A DNA stretch of 64,000 bases from contig CAXXGE010000016.1 in NCBI GenBank assembly GCA_963677915.2, positions 1 to 64,000 of the forward strand, given 5' to 3'. Origin of the DNA: G963677915 sp963677915 (GTDB lineage Bacteria > Bacillota > Clostridia > Lachnospirales > Vallitaleaceae). The translations under genes were made by a program, and so were the position numbers. The notes below the pieces were generated by a model that saw only the letters and a list, made by a program, of their open reading frames with translations, was not told the origin of the DNA and made no database searches. Position 1 is the first letter of the stretch; every line of letters starts with the position of its first letter. Shown piece by piece: positions 1 through 10,676 of this stretch.

Positions 1-1
1 G

Positions 2-556
2 GTGGGCCTCTCTAACCGGATTAACGACAAGGTCGGTACGTATTCCCTCGGTATGAAACAACGTCTCGGGATCGCACAGGCACTTATGAAAGCACCCGAA
101 CTGCTGATTCTCGATGAGCCTACCAACGGCCTTGATCCTGCTGGCATCAAGGAATTCCGCGAACTTGTCAGGTCATTGGCCGCTGAACAAGGCATCACCA
201 TCTTTGTGTCCAGTCACCTGCTTTCCGAAATACAGATGATGTGCGACGAAGTCGCTGTTATTCTGCACGGCAAGATTATTAAGACATCCTCGGTGAAGCA
301 CCTTTCCGCAGACCAGAAGGTCACATGGCATGTCTCCGATGTCAAAAAGGCCCTCGCGCTGCTCCAAGAAGAATTCGACATTGACGCCATACAGGAATCC
401 GACGAAACCCTCAGCGCCTCTATCAGCGATAACAGGTTAGCGGCCATCAATAGCGCCCTGACTGCTGCCGGAATCGGTCTGAAGTTTGTATCCAGGCAGC
501 AGAAGTCCCTGGAGGACCTTTTCATGGAACTTACAGGAGGTGAAACCATTGGCTAA
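2..556 (+). CDS. ABC transporter ATP-binding protein, C-terminal part (5' end outside window)
   Basis: The gene is open at the left edge, so the Walker A half is outside the window. What remains is the second half of an ABC ATPase: the signature YSLGMKQRLG, Walker B LLILDEPTNGLDP, the H-loop SSH, and then a roughly 80-residue C-terminal extension typical of CcmA/NatA-like exporter ATPases. The following permease starts inside the last codons of this gene, so the two are translationally coupled and should form one exporter, with this protein supplying ATP hydrolysis at the inner face of the membrane. The substrate cannot be told from sequence. Confidence 0.93.
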   Translation: MGLSNRINDKVGTYSLGMKQRLGIAQALMKAPELLILDEPTNGLDPAGIKEFRELVRSLAAEQGITIFVSSHLLSEIQMMCDEVAVILHGKIIKTSSVKHLSADQKVTWHVSDVKKALALLQEEFDIDAIQESDETLSASISDNRLAAINSALTAAGIGLKFVSRQQKSLEDLFMELTGGETIG

Positions 557-1553
557 TCTCATTGAAAATGAAATTCTTAAGGTTTTCTATAAGAAGAGGA
601 TCCACGTCGTGGCGGCTATTCTGCTGGTGTTTATCGCACTTTTCGCCTATGGCGAGCACTACACGCTTACAAGGACGCAGGACCGGGTAGCTGAACGGCT
701 CGGTATTGAAAACGCCGAGGACTGGAGAAACATCATTGGACAGCAGCTGCAGGACCTGGAACGGAGGCTTGAGAATCCCTACATTCCTGATGACGGGAAG
801 GCCTCCATCCGTGTACGTGCCGAACAGCTCAGATTCTATCTCGACAACGACGTGAGCCCGATCAGCTCCAGTGCGGGCAGGTTCATGAGCCAGTTCATGG
901 AGCAGTCCATCTTTCTTTTTCTCCCGCTGCTGATCATCCTGCTGGCGGGCGACATGGTCTCCGGTGAAATGAATACTGGCACCATCAAACTGATTTTGAC
1001 AAGGCCTGTCAGGCGTTGGCGCATCCTTTTAGCGAAGCTCCTGGCACTGTCCATGCTGGAGATGTTCGTCATTTTCATGATGGCGTTTTTTTCCTATGTT
1101 ATCGCGAGGATTGTCTTCGGTTACTCGGGTTTCAGCGAACCCGTGGTCACAGGCTTCCGGGTGGTCGCAGACCAGCTGGACACGTCGGCTGTCAGGACCA
1201 TCCCACAGTGGCAGTATCTGCTCATGTCCTATGCCATCGGCGCCTTCGTGGCCTTTGTCATCGGTGCGTTGTCGCTGATGGTTTCCGTCCTGGTCAGAAG
1301 CAGTTCCGCATCTATCGGCATCATGATGTCCACCTTGATCGGCGGCAGCTTTCTGAGCCTTTTTATCGCGGACTGGAAAATCACGCGCTACCTGTTCACG
1401 GTCAACCTGAACCTGACCGCCTACCTGACCGGAAGTTTCCAAATCGTGGAAGGGCTGGATATGGTCTTTTCAACCTTGGTGCTGTTGGGCTGGAGCTTGG
1501 GAGCTATCATCGTGGGGTTCGCGGTTTTCACCCGCAAGGACATTCTGGCATAG
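549..1553 (+). CDS. ABC-2 type transporter permease
   Basis: The protein has an N-terminal membrane helix after a short basic segment, an extracytoplasmic loop of about 110 residues, then about five further hydrophobic helices; this is the ABC-2 permease layout. I place the start at TTG 549 because an AGGAGG sits eight bases upstream and overlaps the end of the ATPase gene. The longer open frame from 486 would run back through the ATPase coding sequence. It pairs with the upstream ATPase. The motif GEMNTGTIKLILTRPVRR after the second helix is characteristic of ABC-2 permeases. Confidence 0.9.
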   Translation: MANLIENEILKVFYKKRIHVVAAILLVFIALFAYGEHYTLTRTQDRVAERLGIENAEDWRNIIGQQLQDLERRLENPYIPDDGKASIRVRAEQLRFYLDNDVSPISSSAGRFMSQFMEQSIFLFLPLLIILLAGDMVSGEMNTGTIKLILTRPVRRWRILLAKLLALSMLEMFVIFMMAFFSYVIARIVFGYSGFSEPVVTGFRVVADQLDTSAVRTIPQWQYLLMSYAIGAFVAFVIGALSLMVSVLVRSSSASIGIMMSTLIGGSFLSLFIADWKITRYLFTVNLNLTAYLTGSFQIVEGLDMVFSTLVLLGWSLGAIIVGFAVFTRKDILA

Positions 1554-1565
1554 GGGGTGTGGATC

Positions 1566-2339
1566 ATGAAAAAATTGATCTGGTTCACCGTTGCCGCGAT
1601 TTTCATAGTAGGCCTTAGCTTTTCAATCTATGGATTCGCAAAGGCGCTGACCATCGGTATCGCGGTCAACCAGACGCCAACAGTCATGCAAGAGATTACA
1701 GAAGCGTCCTCCGAGCCAGCGACAATAGAAACGGTACTTGCCATGGGGGATTCCCTTGCCAGAGGGACTGGAGACCTGACGGGCATGGGATTCGCAGGCC
1801 ATGTGGTAGCCGGGCTGAACGGGGAAGGCGGAGCAGCAATCCTTTTCAACATTGCCGAGGAAGGACTCCGCACATCCATGCTCCTGTCGCAGGTAAAGGA
1901 ACCCGAGACTGCAGAAGGGATACGCCGTGCGGACCTCATCCTGATTTCCATCGGTGGCAATGACATCCGTCCGATTGAAGACGTGGAAAGCGGCCTAAAA
2001 CCCCGGTATTTTGACGACGCACTCAATGCCTTCACGGACCAGCTCGACGAGACTCTGCATATCATTAGAGAAGAGAACGGGGACGCATTCATTGTTTTCA
2101 TCGGTCTGTATAACCTCGATTACAGCGCTAGTAATGCCGAGAACACCGGTTATCTGCTGGAATGGAACTGCGCTGTGCAAAGGCTTGTAGCGTCATTTGA
2201 AAAATCCCTGTTCATTCCTACCTACGACCTGTTTCAGTTGAACGCATCTGCCTACCTCTCGGCGGACGGTTTGCATCCCAATGCAGAAGGCCATGCAGCC
2301 ATCGGCGACAGGATTCTGAAGAACATAGAACGTATGTGA
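1566..2339 (+). CDS. secreted or membrane-anchored SGNH/GDSL-type hydrolase
   Basis: An N-terminal hydrophobic segment (about residues 3-28) directs the protein to the membrane or outside. It carries the SGNH blocks in order: AMGDSLARG with the nucleophilic Ser, a glycine in block II (NIAEEGLRT), GGND in block III, and DGLHPN with the catalytic Asp and His. This matches the YpmR-like lipase/acylhydrolase family. ATG 1566 is preferred over the in-frame GTG 1557 because an AGGGGG lies eight bases before it. It follows the ABC permease by 12 bases and is probably in the same operon. The substrate is unknown; an esterified lipid or cell-wall acyl group is plausible. Confidence 0.88.
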   Translation: MKKLIWFTVAAIFIVGLSFSIYGFAKALTIGIAVNQTPTVMQEITEASSEPATIETVLAMGDSLARGTGDLTGMGFAGHVVAGLNGEGGAAILFNIAEEGLRTSMLLSQVKEPETAEGIRRADLILISIGGNDIRPIEDVESGLKPRYFDDALNAFTDQLDETLHIIREENGDAFIVFIGLYNLDYSASNAENTGYLLEWNCAVQRLVASFEKSLFIPTYDLFQLNASAYLSADGLHPNAEGHAAIGDRILKNIERM

Positions 2340-2376
2340 GATAGAGCATCACTCGATCCTAAATAAAGGAGGCACT

Positions 2377-2800
2377 ATGAAAACTTACGACTTATCAAGG
2401 TTTTTAAATGCACAGGACAGGGACTAACGAGACTGCGCTGTCGGAAATTCGGAACGGAAGAAAAAGAAGCCACTGGATCTGGTATATATTTCCTCAGATC
2501 AAGGGCCTGGGTATGAGCGGTACGTCGGAGTTTTACGGAATAGACGGACTGGATGAAGCAATTGCATACATGGACCATCCTGTTTTGAGAGAACGTCTGA
2601 TTGAAATCAGCCAGGCGCTGCTCGACCTAAATTCCGACAATGCGACTGAAATATTGGGTAGACCGGATGATATGAAGGTAAGATCCTCCATGACCCTATT
2701 CATGAAAGCGGCGCCTGAAGAACTGGTTTTCGAAAAAGTGCTGGACAAGTTCTATGGAGGTTTGCCGGATCTGACGACGCTTGAATTGCTTGAGCGGTAA
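2377..2800 (+). pseudogene. DUF1810 family protein, single-base frameshift
   Basis: A perfect AAAGGAGG precedes ATG 2377, which opens as MKTYDLSRFLNAQDRD and then stops at TAA 2425-2427. The rest of the DUF1810 protein continues in the next frame as ETALSEIRNGRKRSHWIW and runs to 2800. Removing one A in the TAAC at about 2425-2428 would restore a 140-residue protein of normal family length. DUF1810 proteins have no established function. The gene is either newly inactivated or affected by a sequencing error; the body of the reading frame is otherwise well conserved. Confidence 0.85.
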
Positions 2801-2830
2801 GTGAAGTTTTCTGACTGAAAGGAGAAAAGT

Positions 2831-3286
2831 ATGATAGGAGAAATCAAAAAAATCAAGCGTAATATCGTGAAAACCATGGTGGTAAGGACCCGTTGTTCTG
2901 TTCAGGACCTGCCCACTGTCATCGGTGAAAGCTATGGCAAAGTCATGGCAGTAATGAATCAAAACGGAGCGATACCTGCAGGTGCGCCTTATGTGGCCTA
3001 CTTCAATCAGGACATGAATGATTTGAAAGTGGAAATAGGCATTCCTACGGCGTCGTATATGCCAGATACTGAAGATGTGGTCATGAGCGAAATTCCTGCT
3101 GGCGAGTACATCAGTGTTCTATACACCGGCCCCTATAGCGGTATCGGGGGAGCCTATGAGAAGATGATGGCGTACATGGCGGAAAACCAAGTGGAAATGA
3201 AAGGTGCAGCTTATGAGTCCTATCTGAACGATCCTGAAGATACGCCGGATGACCAGCTTATGACGGAAATTCTGCTTGGTATATGA
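2831..3286 (+). CDS. GyrI-like / effector-binding domain protein
   Basis: This 151-residue protein matches the stand-alone GyrI-like (AraC effector-binding) fold. It has two internally similar beta-alpha-beta halves, with the segment PYVAYFNQDMNDLKVEIGIP in the first and the typical GEYISVLYTGPYSGIGGAYE in the second. Such proteins bind small, often cationic, ligands or act as GyrI-type hydrolases; no DNA-binding domain is present here. The start has an AAAGGAGAAAAGT leader. The gene sits 30 bases after the broken DUF1810 gene and is likely cotranscribed with it. Confidence 0.82.
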   Translation: MIGEIKKIKRNIVKTMVVRTRCSVQDLPTVIGESYGKVMAVMNQNGAIPAGAPYVAYFNQDMNDLKVEIGIPTASYMPDTEDVVMSEIPAGEYISVLYTGPYSGIGGAYEKMMAYMAENQVEMKGAAYESYLNDPEDTPDDQLMTEILLGI

Positions 3287-3312
3287 TTCAGGTACAGTGA
3301 GGAGTAGATAAA

Positions 3313-4901
3313 ATGCAAAATGCCCATGCCCTTCGTGGAAAATTACAGTCAATTGACGGTAAGGATTATGGCGCTTACCAATCACTGATAGGTGCCTATG
3401 CATACCCTCAGTTCAAGCTTCTTATCGACCAGATTCCCAAGGATCCATATGCGCCGCCGCATACGGGCATTTACCGGATTCCAGATATCTTGTGACTATG
3501 TGGTGATGCCGGAAGGACTGAAAGAATCCAAGATAAAAGAGACCGCATTTGCTGACTTCCTAAACAGAAGGTTTTTTCAGGCAAGCGCCCGGTTTTCGAA
3601 GGTAAAGGCGCGGCACCGGTTACAGCGGCATCATAACGATAGCTGAACCCGGACAGACGATAATGCAGAGAAATACCATCATCATTTATGATGACTTTAT
3701 TGAAGTGCGGTTCTTTATCGGCTTGCCGGCAAGCGGCAGGAATATCCGGTCGACCATCGCTGAAGAAATGTTATTTGAAGAATTACCTCAAATCGTAGCG
3801 GAGGCGCTTTTTAAAGAGAATATTGAAACGGAAACCCTAAGCAGGCATATAGAGACTGCGGAAGATGCAGAATACCTCAGAGGACAATTGAAATCAAGAG
3901 GATTGGTCGCATTCATCGCGGACGGTGCGATCTTGCCGAGGGAAAGCGGCACCAGTGATCAGCCACTCGATCAGGCATCGGCAGTACCTTTCATTTCACC
4001 GGAACGTTTGAGAGTGGAAATAGAATTACCCCATGCGGGATTGGTTCAAGTATCAATACCATAAAGGTGCGTGCCTACAGTGGCAGATACGTGGAGAAGG
4101 TGGACATATCGACATTCATCAAGAATCTGCCGATGCAGAAAGACACTCTGGCCTTTTCAACTGACAACGCAAGCGGCAGCACTTCTCAGGCAGCAAGCAT
4201 TCAGGAGGCCATTGAAGTTGGCGCTGAGGTCCTGCTCATGGACGAAGATACATGCGCCACAAATTTCATGATCCGTGACAAAAAAATGCAGCAGCTTGTC
4301 AGCAAGTCAGATGAACCGATTACAACGTTCATTGACAAGGCTCAAAGACTTTTTTCTGAAAAGGGCGTATCGACAGTGCTTGCCTTGGGAGGCGCCGGTG
4401 ATTATTTCGACATTTCCGATACGGTGATCCAAATGATTGGATATGAACCGGTGGATGTCACTGACAAAGCGCACGAGATATCAAGGAAATCCCCATCAAA
4501 ACGCACACCTGAAGATGAAGCATACCCCATCACCCCCAAAGACAGAATACCTCTTCCTGACAGCATTGATCCGTACAACGAATACAATAAAGTAAGTGTA
4601 TATGCCAAAGAGATTGACCGAATCTATTTCGGGAAGACGGTCGTTGACCTTGGGGATGTGGAGCAGCTCGTTGAACTGTCGCAAACAAAAGCCATCATGG
4701 CCTCGCTTAGCTTTTTCGATAAATACGTTGATGGGTGCAAAACACTGGATGAGATAATAAGAATAATAATGAGTGAAAATCGACAGCAAGGGTCTAGATA
4801 TAATCAGTGACAAAATATCGGGTCATTACGCTGGTTTCAGGGGACTCGAATTGGCCTGTGCCATCAATCGTTTGAGGGGCATGAAGATGATACAGAATTA
4901 A
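3313..4901 (+). pseudogene. predicted ABC-class ATPase (P-loop protein family), multiply disrupted
   Basis: Pieces in three frames together match the family of predicted ATPases of the ABC class. LRGKLQSIDGKDYGAYQSL opens the gene, EGLKESKIKETAFADFLNRR follows in a second frame, then SGIITIAEPGQTIMQRNTI through ELPHAGLVQVSIP. After that comes VDISTFIKNLPMQKDTLAF with DNASGSTSQAASIQEA and LLMDEDTCATNFMIRD, and finally a C-terminal piece, GLDIISDKISGHY to 4901, in another frame. Frameshifts lie near 3480, 3610 and 4780. About 60 residues normally present between VSIP and the RAYSGR segment are missing, and these include the Walker A loop. The product cannot be a working ATPase. Confidence 0.8.
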
Positions 4902-4907
4902 GCGTCC

Positions 4908-5099
4908 TCAGTACGAAAAATTGCACTGGCCGTAATAGTTGCGGCCCCAGGCAACCACCGTGCCGTCGGATTTCAGAGCCACTGTGTGATCGGACCCTGC
5001 AGCAATTTCATTTTGAACTGCGCTTATTCCTTGAATCATGGTAAAAAGCAGACAGCCCATTACTACTAATGAGATAGCCATCATTCTATAAATTTTCAT
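4908..5099 (-). pseudogene. secreted RCC1-repeat protein, 5' fragment
   Basis: The reading frame starts at ATG 5099 with AAGGAAG about nine bases upstream. It encodes a signal peptide (MKIYRMMAISLVVMGCLLF and following), then a single RCC1-like repeat, AAGSDHTVALKSDGTVVAWG, ending abruptly at YYGQCNFSY. RCC1 beta-propeller proteins need about seven repeats, so this is the surviving 5' end of a longer secreted protein. The break falls next to the 3' end of the damaged ABC-class ATPase gene, which suggests a deletion joined the two. Confidence 0.65.
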
Positions 5100-5188
5100 A
5101 TATGATCGCTTCCTTTCCCTACTTATATTATACCACCCCCGTGGCACTGCCACTTGTAATTCTCTCCTGAGAAGTATACTATTTACTT

Positions 5189-8100
5189 ATGAAAAAGATC
5201 ACATTCTTCGATACGGAAGTATCCATTGAGAGCAATAGAATACTGGATATTGGTGCAATCAGACCCGACGGGTCCGTGATGCGCGGCAACTCGCTGCCGG
5301 CATTTCTGGATTTTGTCTTGGAGTCTGCTTTTTTATGTGGTCATAATGTGGTTGAGCACGATCTGAAGCATATCGGCAGGATCCTGGGCGACTCGCCGGA
5401 AGGCAGGAAACTGGCAGAGATACCTGTCATCGACACCCTCCATCTGTCCGCGCTTTTGTTCCCCAAGAGGCCGTACCATGCACTGGTCAAGGACGACAAG
5501 CTCCAGACCGAAGAGATCAACAACCCGGTCAACGATTCGAAGAAGGCCATGGACCTGTTCGGCGATGAAACAGCTGCTTTCCATGCACTTTCCGAACCGA
5601 TGAAATGTATCTTCACAGGGCTGCTGAACGACAAGCCGGCGTTTTCGGGTTTTTTCAAATATCTGGAAGTTCCGGCTTCATCATTCGATATAAAAAATGA
5701 AATCCAACGTCACTTCGATGACCGGTTCTGCAGCCATGCGGACCTGGCAGGGATGATCGTCAGTCATCCTGTCGAGCTGGCCTACTGTCTGGCGCTGATC
5801 AATACGGACGACGACTACTCCGTCACACCGCCCTGGATCCTTAGGAACTATCCTGGTGTGGACAGGATGATGCATCAGCTGCGCGGCGTCCCATGCCTTG
5901 AAGGATGCGGCTACTGCAACGATCAGCTGGACGGCGAGAAAGGGCTCAAGCGGTTTTTCGGATACGACAGCTACAGGACCTACGACGGGGAACCGCTCCA
6001 GAAAAGGGCTGTGGACGCCGCCATCGGCAACGGGTCTCTGCTGGCTGTTTTCCCTACCGGGCGGCGGCAAGTCGATCACCTTCCAGGTGCCTGCACTGAT
6101 GGCAGGAAAGGCTATGAAAGGACTGACGGTCATCATTTCGCCGCTCCAGTCCCTGATGAAGGACCAGGTCGACAACCTAGAGAGAAACGACATCACAGAC
6201 GCGGTCACCATCAACGGACTGCTGGATCCCATCGAGCGTGCCGAGTCCATCCGCCGTGTAAAAAGCGGGGAAGCGACCATCCTCTACATATCACCGGAGC
6301 TGCTGCGGTCGAAAACGATCGAAAGGCTGCTGCTGGGCCGCAAGGTCGTCCGTTTCGTCATCGACGAAGCCCACTGCTTCTCGGCATGGGGACAGGATTT
6401 CCGCGTCGACTACCTCTACATAGGGGATTTCATACGCAGCCTGTACGAGCAGAAGAACCTGACCAACATGATCCCCGTTTCCTGCTTCACGGCGACAGCG
6501 AAACAGAACGTCATCGACGATATCAGGGCCTATTTCAAGGAGAAACTGAACCTGGACCTCGAGCTCTTCACCGCTAGTTCGGCAAGGAAGAACCTCCACT
6601 ACAAGGTCATCGCGGCCAATGAAAACGACAAGTACCAGACGCTCAGGAACCTGATCGAATCAAGAGACTGTCCGACAATCGTCTACGTATCGAGAACGAA
6701 AAAGGCGGAGGAGCTTGCGGACAGGCTGGCCAAGGACGGCTACCTGGCGAAGGCCTACCACGGCAGGATGGACAAGAACATCAAGAGCAGCAACCAGGAC
6801 TTTTTCATAGAAGGTGACGTACGGATCATGGTAGCCACATCCGCCTTCGGCATGGGCGTCGACAAGAAGGATGTGGGTATGGTCGTCCATTATGACATTT
6901 CCGACTCCCTCGAGAACTACGTACAAGAAGCGGGCAGGGCCGGTCGGGATGCAAGCATCTCCGCCGACTGCTATGTGCTGTTCAACGACGAGGACCTGAA
7001 CAAGCATTTCATGCTGCTGAACCAGACGAAGATCGGCATCCAGGAAATTCAGCAGGTATGGAAGGCGATCAAGGACACGACCAGAACAAGGAACAGGATG
7101 TCAAATTCGGCACTGGAAATAGCCCGGGAAGCTGGATGGGACGAGAATGTCAGGGAGATAGAGACACGGGTCAGAACAGCCATCGCCGCCCTTGAAGATG
7201 CGGGCTATGTGAAAAGGGGACAGAACGAGCCCCGGGTCTATGCCGACAGCATCCTTGCACGAAGCGCCACGTCCGCCATCGAAATGATCAAGCAATCGGG
7301 GCTGTTTAGCGAAAAGGAAGAGGAGCAGGCCGTTCGGATTATCAAGAAGCTCATCGCCAGCAGAAGCCGCAGCCGGGCTGACGGGGAAACGGGAGAGGCG
7401 CGGATAGACTATATCTCCGACGACCTTGGCATCGAGAAAAAGGAAGTCATCAGAGCTGTCCAGCTCCTCAGGGAGGCGGGCGTCCTGGCCGATGCGAAGG
7501 ACCTGGTCGCCTACATGCAGGAAACGGGAAGGGTGAACCGTTCCCTCAATACCCTTGCGGTTTTCAGCAATCTGGAAAGGTTCCTGATCCGCGAGATTCC
7601 GGATGAGCTGTCCATTATCCATCTGAAGGCACTCAACGAACGTGCAGAAACGGAAGGGCTGAAGGACCCTGGGCCGGACAAGATCCGGACGATCATCAAC
7701 TTCTGGGTCATCAAGGACATGATGCGGCGGGAGGCGTCGAAGCTTTCCCACAACCGAATGCGGGTGGCGTTCAAGGCGCCTAAGGACAAGCTCCTTGAGG
7801 TTTTCGAGAAGCGGAGCGATCTGGCAGAATTCATCCTCAACTATCTGGACAGCGTGCACACGGGCAGCGATTCAGCCTGCGAATTTTCCGTGCTCGAACT
7901 GAAGGAAGCCTACAACATGGAAAAGGGGCTGTTCCAGGAGCTGGCAACGACGGGGGAAGTGGAGGATGCGCTGCTGTATCTGTCAAGGATCGGCGCTTTG
8001 AAAATGGACGGCGGCTTCCTCGTGGTTTACAACCGGATGAGTATCGAGCGTCTGGAGCTTGACAACAAGATAAAATACAAGAACGACGACTACAGGAAGC

Positions 8101-10007
8101 TGAAGCAGTACTACGAGCAGAAGACCCAGATGATCCATATCGTCGGGGAATATGCCAAAAAGATGCTGGAGGACTACCAGTCCGCCCTGCAGTTCGTCGA
8201 GGACTACTTCCAACTGGAGTACAGCGCTTTCCTGGGCAAGTACTTCAAGGGTTCCAAAGGGGGCGAAATCCTCAGGAACCTGACGCCTGCGAAATTCAGG
8301 CAGCTGTTCGGGGAGCTGTCGCCGACCCAGCTGAAGATCATCAACGACAAGGAGACGCGGTTCGTCGTCGTCGCGGCAGGGCCGGGGAGCGGCAAGACGC
8401 GAATTCTGGTCCACAAACTGGCCTCCCTTCTGCTGATGGAGGACGTGAAACATGAGCAGCTGCTGATGATCACGTTTTCAAGAGCCGCCGCCACCGAGTT
8501 CAAGAGCCGCCTCCAGAAGCTGATCGGCAACGCGGCTCATTTCGTGGAGATCAAGACGTTCCACTCCTACTGCTTCGACTTGCTGGGACGGGTCGGCAAC
8601 ATAGAGAAATCTTCAGACATCGTCAGGCAAGCCGCCGCGGCGATAGAGGAAGGTGCCGTTGAGATGTCCAGAATCACCAAGACGGTGCTTGTCATCGACG
8701 AGGCACAAGACATGGACGAGGACGTCGCGGAGCTGGTGCGGGTCCTGGTGGGGAAGAACGAAGACATGCGGGTCATCGCCGTCGGGGACGACGACCAGAA
8801 CATCTATGCCTTCAGGGGATCCGACTCGAAGCACATGAAGAGGCTGATGGATAACGGGAATGCATGCCTTTACGAACTGGTGGAGAACTACAGGAGCAGG
8901 CCCAACCTCGTGGCATTTACGAACCTTTTCGTTGAAAGAATGGCGGCCAGGATGAAAAGCACGCCGATTATGCCTGTACAGACACAGCTGGGCCGCATAC
9001 GTGTGACGCGATATTCGAGCGAGCATCTGATCGAGCCTGTTGTAGGCAAGATGATAGAAGAGGGTATCAAGGGTTCCACCTGCATCCTGACGAAAACGAA
9101 CGACGAGGCCCTTCAGATCACGACACTTTTCAGAAAAAGGGGTATCCGCGCCAACCTGATCCAGGGGAACGGCTCCTACAACCTATACAACCTGGATGAA
9201 GTGCGGTATTTTATCGGGCAGCTGGACCTGACGGACGACGTCTACACCATCAGCGATGAGGTGTGGGACGAGGCGAAACGCCGCCTGTTCAACCGGTATG
9301 CAAGGAGCGAGAACCTGCCGCTGTGCAGGCGGATGCTCAGGGAATTCGAGACCGTCAACAACAGGTACAAGTATGTCTCCGACTTTATGATCTTCATACG
9401 GGAATCCCAGGAAGAGGACTTCTATGACGACAACCAGTCGGCGGTTTGCGTCTCCACGATGCACAAGGCGAAGGGCAAGGAGTTCGACCATGTGGTTATC
9501 ATGCTTGACCGTTTCCAGGTCGGTACCGATGAGGCGAAGAGGCAGCTGTATGTGGCCATGACGAGAGCCAAGGAAAGTCTGGCGGTCCACTACAACGGAA
9601 GCTATCTGGAAAAGCATTCGGACGAGCGGTTGGCCGGTATTGAGGGTCTTGAATACGTGAGCGACAGCAGCAGATACAGCCCGGCGAACCACATCGCAAT
9701 CCAGCTGACCCACAGTGATGTATTCCTGGACTACTTTTTCAGCTCGCAGAGGGCTGTCGGGAATCTGATGAGCGGGGATATGCTGGGTGTGGATGGAATC
9801 GGCTGTTATGCTCCGGACGGGGAGAGGATGCTGAGATTCTCGAGCAAGTTCAAGGAGGAGATTGCGAAGCAGGAGGAAAAAGGGTACAAGCTTCTGGAAG
9901 CGAGGGTGAACCAAGTGGTTTACTGGCAGAAGGAATGCGGGGATGAGGATAGGAAGATTGAAGAGATACGGATTGTGCTGCCTGAGGTGGTATTATCGTT
10001 AGGATAA
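5189..10007 (+). pseudogene. DEDD exonuclease-RecQ helicase-UvrD-like helicase fusion, one-base frameshift
   Basis: With one base removed the locus encodes exactly 1605 residues. Residues 1-100 are a DEDD 3'-5' exonuclease (FFDTEV, CGHNVVEHDLKH, PVIDTLHL). Residues about 270-700 are a RecQ helicase: P-loop FPTGGGKS, VIDEAHCFSAWGQDFRVDY, SAFGMGVDKKD, and the motif VI segment YVQEAGRAGRD. After a long middle region comes an SF1 UvrD/Rep-type helicase: AAGPGSGKTRIL near residue 1062, VIDEAQDMDED, GDDDQNIYAFRGSD, STMHKAKGKEFDHV, YVAMTRAKE. The frameshift is an extra G in GGG 6059-6061, inside the RecQ P-loop. It would act in DNA repair or recombination. Either a recent mutation or a sequencing error. 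Confidence 0.85.
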
Positions 10008-10022
10008 TATACTATACAAAAT

Positions 10023-10062
10023 GTCAAGAATAATGAATAATATGTTAATCATTATTCTTGAC
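10023..10062. repeat. perfect 14-bp inverted repeat (hairpin)
   Basis: GTCAAGAATAATGA at 10023-10036 is followed after 12 bases by its exact reverse complement at 10049-10062. It lies 15 bases after the stop of the helicase fusion gene. No T-run follows, so it is not a clear intrinsic terminator; it may be an mRNA 3' stabilising hairpin or a protein-binding palindrome in front of gene 10116. Confidence 0.75.
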
Positions 10063-10076
10063 TAGGTTCATGTGAA

Positions 10077-10092
10077 CTCAGGGGTCAGGCAC
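10077..10092. repeat. partial copy of the dispersed GTGCCA...TGGCAC repeat family
   Basis: The sequence CTCAGGGGTCAGGCAC resembles one half of the short palindromic repeat family found elsewhere in the window (compare GGTCTGACCCC...TGGCAC at 63.9 kb). Only one arm is recognisable here. It sits just upstream of gene 10116. Confidence 0.4.
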
Positions 10093-10115
10093 TAATAGAA
10101 TGGAGAAGTAAATAT

Positions 10116-10676
10116 ATGTCAATCAGAGTAAACAAATATCAGTACGACAAAATCTGCGATCAAATGAAAAGAGAATTTGGTGCAGTCAAAAGAGGAGAAG
10201 AGGAGCAGCATGCGATGGTGTTTTTTTCTATGGAAGGGAATTTGTTGAAAACACATCGCGCACATCCGTCATCTGACAGCCGACGTCTTTTGGAGGCGAT
10301 TCCGTTGGTTCTGTTTCATCTAATGAGCCATTTGACTGGTGAGGAATACGATTTGGACGGATTCAAATCGGAGGACAATGAAAGGCTTGCCCATGCATTG
10401 CTGATGGCCTTCGATCCCTTTACAAATGAGGAGATAAGAGTGATCCTCGAGAGGGAGGAAACAATAGATTTAGCAGACAGAGACCAGCTGAAAGCATTCT
10501 ACCATGAGCCGATCATGTGCGTATTGAAAATCAGAGAATCGGCGGAATCATGGACAAAACGCTATGGAGCGAATGGGTATTTCAATTTTACAGAGGAATT
10601 TCTGGGGAAATCGGTGGGACATGAAACCGAACTGAAATTCACTATATCCTTAGGAGGTTTTCATGAATGGAAATAA
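10116..10676 (+). CDS. hypothetical protein, first gene of a coupled pair
   Basis: This 186-residue soluble protein is not recognised. It has no signal peptide or membrane helix. It contains an acidic mid-section and a run of helix-like sequence (RRLLEAIPLVLFHLMSHLTG). The start follows GGAGAAGTAAATAT. Its 3' end overlaps the start of the next gene by 14 bases, and the ribosome binding site of that gene (TAGGAGG) lies inside it. The two products are therefore made together and may form a complex. Flanking dispersed repeats and a hairpin suggest an inserted unit. Confidence 0.7.
   Translation: MSIRVNKYQYDKICDQMKREFGAVKRGEEEQHAMVFFSMEGNLLKTHRAHPSSDSRRLLEAIPLVLFHLMSHLTGEEYDLDGFKSEDNERLAHALLMAFDPFTNEEIRVILEREETIDLADRDQLKAFYHEPIMCVLKIRESAESWTKRYGANGYFNFTEEFLGKSVGHETELKFTISLGGFHEWK

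Noticed and set aside
6040..6075. Programmed frameshift in the helicase fusion
   Set aside because: No classical slippery heptamer or stimulatory structure was recognised; an extra G in a G-run is simpler. Kept only as an alternative in the findings.
7101..7859. Long minus-strand open frame (252 codons) inside the helicase fusion
   Set aside because: It mirrors the codon structure of the plus-strand gene, has no ribosome binding site and low-complexity composition; a shadow frame.
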